Shown here piece by piece: positions 29,875 to 38,405 of a stretch of 40,166 nt of DNA. The stretch's first letter is position 1. Each line of letters starts with the position of its first letter. The DNA comes from DASZBX01 sp035943635 (GTDB taxonomy: Bacteria; Actinomycetota; Actinomycetes; Streptomycetales; Catenulisporaceae), in contig DASZBX010000123.1 of assembly GCA_035943635.1 (NCBI GenBank), positions 1-40,166 on the forward strand. The letters are read 5' to 3'. The notes under the pieces were generated by a model. It was not told the origin of the DNA. It did no database searches and saw nothing but the letters and a program-made list of their open reading frames with translations. A program made the translations under genes and the position numbers.

Positions 29875-30729
29875 ATGCCCGACCTGTCCACGGTCCCCCA
29901 GCGCGGCCGGGTGCCGGCCGGGGTCGACCCGAACCGGCCGAGCATCGCACGGGTCTACGACGGGTTCCTCGGCGGCAAGGACAACTACGAGGTCGACCGC
30001 GAGGTGATGAAGCGGATCTCCGAGGCGGTCCCGGAGGCGGTGGACATCGCCCGGGGCAACCGCGGATTCCTCAACCGGGCCTGCCGGTTCCTGGCCGGCG
30101 AGGCCCGGGTGGCCCAGTTCCTGGACTGCGGCTCGGGCCTGCCGACGGCCGAGAACACCCACCAGATAGTCCAGCGGGCCAACGAGAACGCGCGCGTGGT
30201 CTACGTGGACAAGGACCCGGTGGTCCTCGCCCACGGCCGCGTGCTGCTGGAAGACAGCGACCTGACATACATGATCGACTCGGACATCTTCAAGCCGGCC
30301 ACGGTCCTGGAGCACGAGACCGTGCGCCAGCACCTGGACTTCACCGAGCCGATCGCCCTGCTGCACGTGGGCACCCTGCACCACCTGACCGGCGACGGCG
30401 GCCCGGCCGTGATGCAGGAGTACATCGACGCGCTGCCGTCCGGGTCCTACGTCGTGTTCAGCCACTTCTACGACCCGCAGGAGCCGGAACTGACCGCGGT
30501 GGCCAAGCGGATCGAGAACATCCTGGTCAACGGCCAGCTCGGCGCCGGCTGGTTCCGGACCCGGGCGCAGATCGAGGAGATGATGCCCGGCCTGGACATC
30601 ATCGCCCCCAACGCCCTGGCCGGGCCCGGGCTCGTCCCCTGCTACCAGTGGTGGCCGGACGGGCCGCTGCTGCACAACCCCAGCCTCGCCGCCCAGTGCG
30701 TGGCCGGGCTGGTCGGGCGCAAGCCGTGA
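29875..30729 (+). CDS. SAM-dependent methyltransferase, DUF574 family
   Basis: This 284-residue protein starts at the ATG at 29875 (GCGAGGTTGCC before it). It opens with the family hallmark RPSIARVYDGFLGGKDNYEV, then ARGNRGFLNRACRFLAGE. QFLDCGSGLPTAENTHQIVQ is the SAM-binding motif I region, and VVYVDKDPVVLAHG supplies the acidic ribose-binding residue. DUF574 methyltransferases are abundant in Streptomyces and relatives, with unknown substrates. It stands alone between oppositely oriented genes. Confidence 0.9.
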   Translation: MPDLSTVPQRGRVPAGVDPNRPSIARVYDGFLGGKDNYEVDREVMKRISEAVPEAVDIARGNRGFLNRACRFLAGEARVAQFLDCGSGLPTAENTHQIVQRANENARVVYVDKDPVVLAHGRVLLEDSDLTYMIDSDIFKPATVLEHETVRQHLDFTEPIALLHVGTLHHLTGDGGPAVMQEYIDALPSGSYVVFSHFYDPQEPELTAVAKRIENILVNGQLGAGWFRTRAQIEEMMPGLDIIAPNALAGPGLVPCYQWWPDGPLLHNPSLAAQCVAGLVGRKP

Positions 30730-30775
30730 GATTCGGGCCCTGATCCCCCGCGGATCCTGTTGCCGCGCCTGGCGA

Positions 30776-31372
30776 TTACTGCGGCTTGTCGATCCGCCCG
30801 AGGAAGTCCAGCACCCGGGAGTAGAGCTGGTCCGCGGACTGCTCGTGATACTCCTCGGGCAGGCCGCGGTCGGTGAACAAGTGGCCTGCGATCTGGTAGT
30901 TGTAGAGCTCGTAGTCGGCCCCGGAGGCGTGCACCGCCGCCTCGAAGGCCTCCAGTTCGTCCTGCTCGCGGTAGGGGTCGTCGAGCGCGTAGTGGACCTG
31001 CACCGGCACGTTCCCCGGCCAGGCCTCGGCCTCGATCCCGGACAGCGAGATCGCGCCGTGCAGCAGCACCAGGCCGCGGGCGCCCGGGCGGGTGCCGGCG
31101 AGCAGTTCGGCGCAGAACGCGCCGAGCGAGAAGCCCGCATAGACCAGGCCGGCGGGCAGGGACTCCACGGCCGCGTGGGTCAGATCGACCAGCTGCTGGT
31201 CGACGCCGCTGGACTCGACCCAGGCGAAGGCCGGGTCGTACTCGTCGAACGTGCGGCCGCCGAACAGGTCGGGCGTGTGGACGGTGTGCCCTGCCGCCCG
31301 CAGCCGGTCCGCGGCCTCACCGACGGCCGGACGCAGGCCGAGGATGGAGTGGAACAACACGATTTCTGCCAT
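30776..31372 (-). CDS. Dienelactone-hydrolase-like alpha/beta hydrolase
   Basis: This 198-residue protein has a nucleophile elbow GFSLGA with Ser82, where classical dienelactone hydrolases have Cys. A candidate acid is Asp131/132 (YALDDPY), and the catalytic His164 lies in AGHLFTDRGLPEEYHEQSAD. The fold begins at once (MAEIVLFHSILGLRPAVGEA). It probably hydrolyses small esters or lactones. The Ser nucleophile suggests a substrate range different from dienelactone. It lies downstream of the MFS gene on the same strand, after a terminator. Confidence 0.82.
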   Translation of the reverse strand: MAEIVLFHSILGLRPAVGEAADRLRAAGHTVHTPDLFGGRTFDEYDPAFAWVESSGVDQQLVDLTHAAVESLPAGLVYAGFSLGAFCAELLAGTRPGARGLVLLHGAISLSGIEAEAWPGNVPVQVHYALDDPYREQDELEAFEAAVHASGADYELYNYQIAGHLFTDRGLPEEYHEQSADQLYSRVLDFLGRIDKPQ

Positions 31373-31444
31373 AACGCATGTCTAGCACGGTCGGCCGGAA
31401 AGCGGCGGAGGCGGCGTCCGTCCGGGCGGCGGCAACAACGCAAA

Positions 31445-31482
31445 CGGCCGGTGGCCTGATCGAATGACCAGGACACCGGCCG
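31445..31482. terminator. Terminator after the MFS gene
   Basis: CGGCCGGTG (31445-31453) pairs with CACCGGCCG (31474-31482), reinforced by inner CCTG/CAGG. Confidence 0.7.
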
Positions 31483-31504
31483 CAGAGCGCATCCCGCTGC
31501 CGGG

Positions 31505-33004
31505 TCAGCCCAGGCTGGGCGCGGCGACGCTCACGTCCACCGTCTCGTCGTCGATCGGCTCCGTCGGCGAGCCGAGCTCCACGGACGGGCTGATCGCCCG
31601 GGCGGTGCGGGCCTTGGCCGCCGGGATGAGCAGGGACGCGGCCGCGGCGAGCACCGTCGCGATCGCGATCACGAGGAAGCCGCCGGTGTATCCCGAGTCC
31701 TTCGGCAGCTGGCCGGCGCCCACCCCCGAGGTGATCACGCTGGCCACGACCGCGCTGCCGAGCGAACCGCCGATCGTGCGGATGTTGGCGTTCATGCCGC
31801 CGGACACGCCGGTCTGGTGCGGTTCGACCGCCTCGACCACGAGGGCCGACATGGCCGAGAAGGCCAGTCCGACGCCGAGGCCGAGCACCGCGGACACGAC
31901 GTAGATCTCCCATGCCGCGGAGTGCCCGTAGGTGAGCAGGAACAGCGGCGGCGCGCTGATGAACGAGCCGGCCACCAGGGCCCCCTTGGAGCCGAACCGC
32001 GAGGCCATCCGGCCCGAGGCCAGGCCGCCGACGAACATCGTGACGGTAAGCGGGAGCAGGAACAGGCCGGAGGCGGTGACGCTGGCGCCGAAGCCGTACC
32101 CGGCCGAGCTCGGCGTCTGGACGAACTGCGGCAGGAAGGCCATCACGGCGTAGATCGTCACACCGAACAGCAGGGCGACCAGGTTCGTGGTCCACACGGT
32201 CGGGATGCGCATCATCTGCATGTCGACCAGCGGGCTGGACGAGCGCAGCTCCACGGCGGCCCAGACCGCCGCCAGGACGATCGCCGCGCCGGTCAGGCCG
32301 AGCGTGCGGACCGAGGTCCAGCCCCAGGTCTGCCCCTCGCTGACGGCGAGCAGCAGGGCCACCAGCCAGGCCGAGAGCAGGACCGCCGCGCCCCAGCTGA
32401 TCTTGCCCTGGGCCCGGACCGGGGAGGCGGGCACGAACAGCGCGGCGCCGGCCGAGGCGGTGACCATGACCATCGGGATCCAGAACAGCCAGTGGTAGTT
32501 CAGGTGGGCCACGATCGGGCCGGCCAGGACCAGGCCGAGGCCGCCGCCGACCGCGGTCAGCGCGGCCAGGTTGCCGATGGCGCCGTTGACCTTCTCGGCC
32601 GGGAACTCGTCCCGGGCTATGCCGAAGGCGATCGGCAGCACGCCGCCGCCGATGCCCTGCACGATCCGGGCGATGATCATCACGGTGATCGAGGTGGCCA
32701 GCGCGGCCAGCAGGGACCCGACCGCGAGGGCGAGCAGGGTGAAGACGAGCACCTTCTGTTTGCCGACCATGTCGCCGACCCGCCCGAGCAGCGGGGTGAA
32801 GACCGAGGCGGACAGCAGGTAGCCGGTGACGACCCAGGTCACTGTGCTCTGGGTGGTGTGCAGTTGGGACTGGATGGTGGGCAGCACAGGGATGACCATC
32901 GACTGCAGCAGCGCGTACGCGGCTACGCCGAAGATCAGGACGGAGAAGGTGAAGGTGTGGTTCCGTCGCTGCTGGGCGGGGGCCAAGGCGAACTCCTCGG
33001 GCAT
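31505..33004 (-). CDS. DHA2-family MFS drug transporter (EmrB/QacA type)
   Basis: This 499-residue protein has about fourteen hydrophobic segments. Motif A is in GRVGDMVGKQKVLVFTLLAL (first cytoplasmic loop). A motif-C-like GNLAALTAVGGGLGLVLAGP lies in helix 5. The DHA2 opening is FSVLIFGVAAYALLQSMVIP. These are proton-driven exporters of drugs or metabolites. The 5' region holds a 190-bp decamer array, so an unusual regulator is likely. The MFS start has no obvious Shine-Dalgarno. Confidence 0.9.
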   Translation of the reverse strand: MPEEFALAPAQQRRNHTFTFSVLIFGVAAYALLQSMVIPVLPTIQSQLHTTQSTVTWVVTGYLLSASVFTPLLGRVGDMVGKQKVLVFTLLALAVGSLLAALATSITVMIIARIVQGIGGGVLPIAFGIARDEFPAEKVNGAIGNLAALTAVGGGLGLVLAGPIVAHLNYHWLFWIPMVMVTASAGAALFVPASPVRAQGKISWGAAVLLSAWLVALLLAVSEGQTWGWTSVRTLGLTGAAIVLAAVWAAVELRSSSPLVDMQMMRIPTVWTTNLVALLFGVTIYAVMAFLPQFVQTPSSAGYGFGASVTASGLFLLPLTVTMFVGGLASGRMASRFGSKGALVAGSFISAPPLFLLTYGHSAAWEIYVVSAVLGLGVGLAFSAMSALVVEAVEPHQTGVSGGMNANIRTIGGSLGSAVVASVITSGVGAGQLPKDSGYTGGFLVIAIATVLAAAASLLIPAAKARTARAISPSVELGSPTEPIDDETVDVSVAAPSLG

Positions 33005-33090
33005 CTGAGTGCGGGTTGCGTTGATGAACAGCGCGGCTGGACCGGCGCGCTATTCCGGGGATCGGCGGGTGCGGTGCGTCGTTGCCCCGG

Positions 33091-33280
33091 CGCCGTGGAT
33101 CGCGGTGGATCGCAGTGGATCGCGGTGGATCGCAGTGGATCGCAGTGGATCTCGGTCGATCATCGTGCATCCGCGTCGGCCGCCGGTGGTCGAGGTCGGT
33201 CTGAGTCGATCGTGGCCGGGTGCGGGTGCTGGCAGATGGTCGTCATGGATCATGGTCGATCTTGGTTGATCTTGGTTGAT
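33091..33280. repeat. Array of about nineteen 10-bp units upstream of the MFS gene
   Basis: Six near-identical decamers CGCNGTGGAT stand in a row (33091-33150). Two degenerate ones follow to 33170. Diverged ones (for example CTGAGTCGAT at 33201) keep the same 10-bp register. Four clear ones close the array (33241-33280, two of them CTTGGTTGAT). The register never slips over 190 bp. GATC-rich 9-bp units continue to about 33310. A period of 10 is one helical turn and not a multiple of three, so this is not coding. The gap 33005-33590 has no supported gene. Confidence 0.75.
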
Positions 33281-33470
33281 CGCCGTGATCGCCGTGATCG
33301 CGGTGGGATCTCGGCGATTGCTCCGTGGATCTCGGCGCTCACGGTCGGAAGGACCCATCTCTCGATCGTGACGCTCTGATCGTTTCACCGGAATCGCCGT
33401 TCGTCGACCCGCTCTCGCCGCGCGGACGCGGCGAGGCCGGATGATGTCCGGTGGTTTCGGGGGTCCGAGG

Positions 33471-33597
33471 GCTTCGGTGGGCCGCGCGGGGCTCAGCGGT
33501 GGCTCCGGCGGATCCGGCGGATCCGGCGGATCCGGGAGCTCCGTGGCTTCGTTGCCTCCGACGGCTTCGGTGGGCCGGGCGGGGCTCGGCTCAGCGG
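33471..33597. repeat. Direct repeat pair and 9-bp tandem repeat behind the SDR gene
   Basis: GCTTCGGTGGGCC-GCGGGGCTC occurs at 33471-33499 and again at 33564-33597 with one substitution and a small insertion. Between them GGCGGATCC repeats three times (near 33506-33534). Confidence 0.65.
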
Positions 33598-34535
33598 CCG
33601 AGGGCTTCGGACGAGTCGGCCCACAGCCGCTCGGCGGCCTCGGGGTCCACGGCGTGCGCGGCGACCCCGTTGCGCGTGCCCGGCTGGTGCGGCGCGGCCT
33701 CGTTGCAGTCCTCGAAGTACCGGCCGGTGACCCCGTCGACCACCGGCGAGGCGGCCAGCAGGACCGAGGTGGCGGCGCCCTGCTCGATCGTCTTCCAGAC
33801 CGGCTGCGCGCCCGGGGTCTGGGCCCGGAGCCGGTCGAGCTCCTCCATGGTCACGTGCCGCTGCAGGTTGGTCATGATCCCGCCGGGCATGAGCGCGTTG
33901 ACCACGATGCCGTCGTCGGCCCAGCGCTTGGCCCCCTCGACTGCGAACAGGACGTTGGCCGACTTGGACTGGCCGTAGGCGATCCACGGGTCGTAGGCGC
34001 GGCCGACGAAGTGGATGTCGTCGAAGTCGACCCCGGCCCGCAGGTGGGCGCTGGAGCTCACCGAGACCACCCGCGCGCCCCCGGCCGCGGCCAGCGCGGG
34101 GAACAGCCCGAGGGCCAGGCCGAAGTGTCCCAGGTGGTTGGTGGCGAATTGCAGCTCCCAGCCCTGCGCGGTGCGCGTCTCGGGCGCCGCCATCACACCG
34201 GCGTTGTTGACCAGGATGTGCAGCGGGCCCTGCCAGGCCTCGGTGAACTCGGTCACCGAGTCCGGGTCGGCCAGGTCCAGCCGGGCCACGGTCAGCTGCG
34301 TGTTCCCGGTGGCCGAGGCCAGCTCGGCGGCGGTGCGCTCCCCGGCCGCGAGGTCGCGCACGGCCAGGGTGAGCTGCGCGCCGGCGGCGGCCAGGGCGCG
34401 GGCGGTCTCCACGCCGATGCCGGAGGCCGCGCCGGTGACGATCGCACGCCGCCCGGTCAGGTCGACCCCGGCGATCACCTCGGCGGCGGTGGACTGGGCG
34501 GTGAACGGCGTGCGGAGGGTGTCGGACGTGGACAT
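33591..34535 (-). CDS. Short-chain dehydrogenase/reductase 1 (retinol-dehydrogenase-like)
   Basis: This 314-residue protein starts at the ATG at 34535 (GGGAGAG upstream). It has the cofactor motif TGAASGIG, LDLADPDSV, NNAGVMAAP, a catalytic serine region VVSVSSSAHLRAG and YGQSK with the catalytic Tyr/Lys. The layout matches the WWOX/retinol-dehydrogenase-like SDR subgroup. It is divergent from a TetR gene with two palindromic operators between, so it is probably de-repressed by its own substrate. It is a paralogue of the SDR at 36787-37704. Confidence 0.9.
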   Translation of the reverse strand: MSTSDTLRTPFTAQSTAAEVIAGVDLTGRRAIVTGAASGIGVETARALAAAGAQLTLAVRDLAAGERTAAELASATGNTQLTVARLDLADPDSVTEFTEAWQGPLHILVNNAGVMAAPETRTAQGWELQFATNHLGHFGLALGLFPALAAAGGARVVSVSSSAHLRAGVDFDDIHFVGRAYDPWIAYGQSKSANVLFAVEGAKRWADDGIVVNALMPGGIMTNLQRHVTMEELDRLRAQTPGAQPVWKTIEQGAATSVLLAASPVVDGVTGRYFEDCNEAAPHQPGTRNGVAAHAVDPEAAERLWADSSEALGR

Positions 34536-34599
34536 GAGCTCTCCCGTGGGGTCGGACGGCCGGGTCGGGCGGGGACCGGATCCGGCGGGTACACTCGGA

Positions 34600-34650
34600 A
34601 ACGGAGGTTCCTCCGTTACGGCGCAGTCTAAGCGGAGGAAGCTCCGTTTA
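34600..34650. promoter_or_regulatory. Two TetR-type operators between SDR 1 and its regulator
   Basis: AACGGAGG-TT-CCTCCGTT (34600-34617) is a perfect palindrome. TAAGCGGAG-GAAG-CTCCGTTTA (34629-34650) is a second one with one mismatch. Both share the half-site CTCCGTT. They cover the region where both promoters must lie. Confidence 0.8.
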
Positions 34651-34660
34651 GCAAGGCGAG

Positions 34661-35584
34661 GTGGCCGGGCAGGAAGGCGCAGGGAACGGATTGGCAGGTT
34701 TGGTGAGTTCTGTAAGCGGGACGGTTTCGGTAGACTCAGGAGTTTCCACGAGTTTGGTCGGCCCGGTCGGTTCGACGGTTCCGACCGGGCCGGACGATTC
34801 AGCGGGTACGACAGGAGCGGCACACGTGGACAGCACGGCCCACGCGCACGAACCAGCGGGCTCGACCACGAGCCCGGACTCCGGCGTGGGTGCAGGTGTG
34901 AGTGCGGCTGCGGCTGCGGCTGCGGCTGCGGGAGTCCGAGTGCGCGAGATTCCGGTCCGTGACGCCGCGGTCGCCGAGACATCCGGTGCTGCGGCCGAGG
35001 GCCGGCCGCAGCGCGCCGATGCTCGACGTAACCGTGACCGGCTGCTCGAATCGGCCGTGCGCGCGTTCACCCGGGATGGCCTGGAAGCCACACTCGACGC
35101 CGTGGCCAAGGACGCCGGGGTGGGAATCGGTACCCTCTACCGCCACTTCCCCACCCGAGAGTCGCTCGTCGAGGCGGCGTACCGCAATGAGCTGACGAAG
35201 TTGTGCGAATCCGTGGCCGAACTGGGCGAATCGCTGCCCGCGGACCGCGCCATGCGCGAGTGGCTGAACCGCTTCACCGACTACATGGGCGCGAAGCGAG
35301 GAATGGCTGAAGTCCTACGTGCGCTGATCGCCTCGGGCGGCAATCCGTACGCACACAGCCGCGACCGGTTGCTGGAAGCCATCACGACCCTGTTGCGCGC
35401 CGGAACCGAGTCGGGAGCGCTGCGGCCGGATGTGGATCCTGGGGACATTCTGGCCAGCCTCAGCGGAATCTCGCTGATCACCAGCCAACCCGACCAGCGC
35501 GAACAGGCCGGGCGTCTTCTGGATCTGCTCATGGACGGGCTGAGGTACAACAGCCCGATCGCGGGCAGCCGAACCGGCGAGTGA
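34661..35584 (+). CDS. TetR-family regulator divergent from SDR 1
   Basis: The longest frame is 307 residues from a GTG at 34661. The TetR helix-turn-helix begins only near residue 118 (RRNRDRLLESAVRAFTRDGL, then GVGIGTLYRHFPTRESLVEA). The first ~110 residues are low-complexity Ser/Gly/Ala/Thr. They include a poly-Ala tract encoded by four perfect GCGGCT units (34904-34927). A later start (for example a GTG near 34935) is therefore quite possible. It should bind the two CTCCGTT palindromes. Four 20-bp tandem units begin at its stop codon. Confidence 0.8.
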   Translation: MAGQEGAGNGLAGLVSSVSGTVSVDSGVSTSLVGPVGSTVPTGPDDSAGTTGAAHVDSTAHAHEPAGSTTSPDSGVGAGVSAAAAAAAAAGVRVREIPVRDAAVAETSGAAAEGRPQRADARRNRDRLLESAVRAFTRDGLEATLDAVAKDAGVGIGTLYRHFPTRESLVEAAYRNELTKLCESVAELGESLPADRAMREWLNRFTDYMGAKRGMAEVLRALIASGGNPYAHSRDRLLEAITTLLRAGTESGALRPDVDPGDILASLSGISLITSQPDQREQAGRLLDLLMDGLRYNSPIAGSRTGE

Positions 35585-35658
35585 GCTGGCAGTCCGACGC
35601 GTAAGCAGGCTGCGCGGCGCGTGAGCAGCCAGTCGGGCGCGTGAGCAGGCTGCGCGAA
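35579..35658. repeat. Four 20-bp tandem units at the TetR 3' end
   Basis: Units begin at 35579, 35599, 35619 and 35639. The second and fourth are nearly identical (GCGTRAGCAGGCTGCGCG) and the others diverged. The first unit includes the TetR stop codon. Confidence 0.65.
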
Positions 35659-35703
35659 ACTCTTCTTCTGTAACACGATCCTGGTCGATGCCCCGGCTGG
35701 CTG

Positions 35704-36627
35704 CTACCTGAGCCGCACGGCGAGTCGGGTCAGTCCCGGGCCGAGCGGGACGTCGACGCGGATGGCGGCGTAGGAGTCGCCGCGGGTCTGGCCCTGGTTG
35801 ACGATCGCGACCGGCTTGGCGTTCTTCGCGGCGTACTTCACGAACCGCAGCCCCGACATGACCGTCAGGGAAGAGCCGAGGACGAGCAGCGTGCGCGAGG
35901 CGTCGAGCAGGTCGTAGCACTGCTGCACGCGCGGTTTCGGAACGTTCTCGCCGAAGAACACCACGTCCGGCTTCAGGATCCCGACCCCGCACGCGTCACA
36001 CGGCACGATGTGGAACTCGGCGACGAGTTCGTCGGCAAGGTCGACGTCGCCGTCCGGGTTGATCCGGGTGCTCGCGTCCTGGAAGTCGGGGTTCGCGGCG
36101 CGCAGGCGGATGTCGAGGTCCTCGCGCGCGCTGGTCCGACCGCAGCTGAGGCAGATGACCCGGTCCAGGCTCCCGTGCAGTTCGATCGCGTCCGGGGAGC
36201 CCGCGGCGGCGTGCAGGCCGTCCACGTTCTGGGTGATCACGCCGGAGATGTACCCGGCGTCGGCCAGCGCGGCGACGGCCCGGTGCCCGGCGTTCGGCTC
36301 GGCCCGGGCGATCGTGCGCCACCCGAGGTGGCTGCGGGCCCAGTAGCGGCGGCGGGCGCCCTCGGTCGCGACGAAGTCCTGGTAGGTCATCGGCGTGTGG
36401 CGGCGCAGGCTGCCGGTCGCTCCGCGGTAGTCCGGGATCCCCGACTCGGTCGACAATCCCGCGCCGCTCAGCACCGCGACGCCGCGCTGCGCGAGGAGCT
36501 CTTCGACCGCGGTGAGGTTCAACGCAGCGGTGTCGGCCTGCGCCTGCGCGTCGGCAAGCGCAGCGGCGGAGGCGGTGCCGTAGGCGGCGTCATCGGGCAT
36601 CCAGTCGAGCAAGGGGCGTATCCGCAT
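35704..36627 (-). CDS. Sirtuin (NAD-dependent protein deacylase)
   Basis: This 307-residue protein is read from the ATG at 36627. Sirtuin motifs are GAGLSTESGIPDYRG (55-69), TQNVDGLH (132-139), the catalytic His151 (LHGSL) and a zinc site of CLSC (159/162) and CDAC (210/213). FGENVP and VLGSSLTVMSG follow. It removes acyl groups from lysines and consumes NAD, adjusting metabolic enzymes. It lies between two TetR/SDR modules without overlap. The N-terminal 40 residues are an extra helical stretch. Confidence 0.93.
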   Translation of the reverse strand: MRIRPLLDWMPDDAAYGTASAAALADAQAQADTAALNLTAVEELLAQRGVAVLSGAGLSTESGIPDYRGATGSLRRHTPMTYQDFVATEGARRRYWARSHLGWRTIARAEPNAGHRAVAALADAGYISGVITQNVDGLHAAAGSPDAIELHGSLDRVICLSCGRTSAREDLDIRLRAANPDFQDASTRINPDGDVDLADELVAEFHIVPCDACGVGILKPDVVFFGENVPKPRVQQCYDLLDASRTLLVLGSSLTVMSGLRFVKYAAKNAKPVAIVNQGQTRGDSYAAIRVDVPLGPGLTRLAVRLR

Positions 36628-36786
36628 GTAGGAAGCGTAACCGTGCGACGGCGCCAAACCCACCCGGCCGCCTGAAGCGCCACGGATCGAGTTCAGATCG
36701 AGGCAGATCAGGGCAGATTCGGGCTCCGCACGCGGAGCTTCCCCAGATTCGCTGGTGAGCGACCGCCAAGGTTCCTGCGCCGCCGC

Positions 36787-37704
36787 CTAGGCCGAAGCGC
36801 CGAGCAAGGGGAAGCTGACGCCGGTGAGCTCCTCGGACACGGTCCACAACCGGGCAGCCATCTCCGCGTCCTTGGCCGAAGACGAACGGTCGACCAGCTT
36901 CGGGCAGCCGCGCATCTCGTGGAGCCGGTCCGGGCCGACGAAGCTGTCGCCGGGCAGGTTCTCCGTGGCCGCATAGAGCGTGGGCAGGGTTCCGGCATCG
37001 CTGCTCTGAGCCATGACCTTGGTCGCAGCCGACATCGCTATCCGTACGACCGGGTTCGGGTGGTTACTCTGCAGGTTGGTCGCGGCCCAACCAGGATGCG
37101 CAGCCGTCGCTCGCACGGGCGAGCCGGCGGCGGTCAGCTTGCGCTGGAGTTCGGAGGTGAACAGCAGGTTGGACAGCTTCGACTGCGCATACGCGCGAGT
37201 CGGGTTGTAGCTTCCGGTCAGGTTGAGGTTGTCGAAGTACACCTTGCCCCCGCCCCAGCGATGTGCGTCTGAGGAAACTGTCACCACGCGGTCGGTTATG
37301 TGTGGCAGCAGCAGGTTGGTCAGGGCGAAGTGGCCGAGGTGGTTGGTGCCGAACTGGGTCTCGAACCCGTCCGCGGTCTTGCCCTCCGGGCACATCATGA
37401 TCCCGGCGTTGTTCACGAGTATGTCGATGTCCCCCTCCCAGTTCTGCGCGAACTCGCGGACCGAGGCCAAATCGGCCAGGTCCAGCCGGCGCACCTCGGT
37501 GCTCCCGCCGCCGGCCGCGACGCCGGAGGAAACGGACTCGGCTGCGGCCCGGCCCCGGTCGACGTCACGCACGGCCAGCACCACGCGCGCGCCGGCCCCG
37601 CCCAGCGCCTTCACCGCGGCCAGGCCGATGCCGCTGTTCGCCCCGGTGACGATCACCGTGCGTCCGCTCTGGTCGGACAGGTTGCTCACGTTCCATCTGC
37701 TCAT
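36787..37704 (-). CDS. Short-chain dehydrogenase/reductase 2
   Basis: This 305-residue protein has TGANSGIG, LDLADLASV, NNAGIMMCP, VTVSSDAHRWGGG and the catalytic YAQSK. It shares long blocks with SDR 1 (GFETQFGTNHLGHFALTNLL against GWELQFATNHLGHFGLALGL), so the two are paralogues of the same WWOX-like subgroup. It is divergent from the TetR at 37785 across palindromic operators. Confidence 0.9.
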   Translation of the reverse strand: MSRWNVSNLSDQSGRTVIVTGANSGIGLAAVKALGGAGARVVLAVRDVDRGRAAAESVSSGVAAGGGSTEVRRLDLADLASVREFAQNWEGDIDILVNNAGIMMCPEGKTADGFETQFGTNHLGHFALTNLLLPHITDRVVTVSSDAHRWGGGKVYFDNLNLTGSYNPTRAYAQSKLSNLLFTSELQRKLTAAGSPVRATAAHPGWAATNLQSNHPNPVVRIAMSAATKVMAQSSDAGTLPTLYAATENLPGDSFVGPDRLHEMRGCPKLVDRSSSAKDAEMAARLWTVSEELTGVSFPLLGASA

Positions 37705-37712
37705 GGTTTCAA

Positions 37713-37764
37713 TGTAGGCGATGCCTACAAAGTTGTCAATGCCAACAATGTTGGCGGCGCCAAC
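37713..37764. promoter_or_regulatory. Operators between SDR 2 and its TetR
   Basis: TGTAGGC-gat-GCCTACA (37713-37729) is followed by two overlapping palindromes, GCCAACA-a-TGTTGGC (37741-37755) and GTTGGC-ggc-GCCAAC (37750-37764). They sit 8 bp from the SDR start and 20 bp from the TetR start. Confidence 0.8.
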
Positions 37765-37784
37765 CTTCGCGTATCCTGATCGGC

Positions 37785-38405
37785 ATGCGCGACCGTTCGT
37801 ATCATCACGGCGACCTGCGGGCCGCCCTGCTCGCCCGCGCCGAGGAGACCCTGCGCGAGAAGGGGGCCGAGGCCCTGTCGCTGCGCGAACTGGCCCGCGA
37901 CCTCGGCGTCAGCCACGCCGCGCCGAGCCGGCACTTCCGGGACCGCCGCGCGCTGCTCGACGCCGTCGCCCTGAACGGATTCGACCAGCTCACCGGGCTG
38001 CTGACGGCCGCCGACCCGGGGCCCGGGCAGGGCACGTTCCCCGAGCGGCTGACTGCGCAGGCGCGCGTGTGCGTCGACTTCGCCCTGCGCGAGACGGAAC
38101 TGATGGGCGTGATGTTCAGCCGCAAGTACGACACGCCGGACTCAGAGCCGTGCGACGAGATTCATGCGGCTTGGATGCGCTTGGGTGCGCCTGTGTTCTC
38201 CGTGATCGCGGACGGGCAGGTCAGCGGGGACGTTCGCGCGGGAGATGTTCAGCGGCTCGCTTTGTCTGTGTTCATCGCTGTCCATGGCGTCACGTCGATG
38301 ACCGCGATCGGGCTGCTGCGCGGGGACGAGGTCGAGTCTGCGCTCGAAGACGAGATCAGCATACTGGTGCAGGGGTTGAAGCCGGTGCCGCGGGATGAGG
38401 TGTGA
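37785..38405 (+). CDS. TetR-family regulator divergent from SDR 2
   Basis: This 206-residue protein begins MRDRSYHHGDLRAALLARAE. Its helix-turn-helix is LSLRELARDLGVSHAAPSRH, then FRDRRALLDAVALNGF. The YHHGDLR start and the C-terminal domain fit the TetR_C WHG-type subgroup (VFIAVHGVTSM). It should repress itself and SDR 2 through the palindromes at 37713-37764; the inducer may be the SDR substrate. Confidence 0.9.
   Translation: MRDRSYHHGDLRAALLARAEETLREKGAEALSLRELARDLGVSHAAPSRHFRDRRALLDAVALNGFDQLTGLLTAADPGPGQGTFPERLTAQARVCVDFALRETELMGVMFSRKYDTPDSEPCDEIHAAWMRLGAPVFSVIADGQVSGDVRAGDVQRLALSVFIAVHGVTSMTAIGLLRGDEVESALEDEISILVQGLKPVPRDEV

Noticed and set aside
33091..33280. CRISPR array
   Set aside because: The units are contiguous decamers without spacers, and no cas genes are near.
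31817..33379. A 520-residue plus-strand frame over the MFS gene and the decamer array
   Set aside because: It is antisense to a 14-segment transporter and then reads through a 10-bp repeat; no domain is visible.
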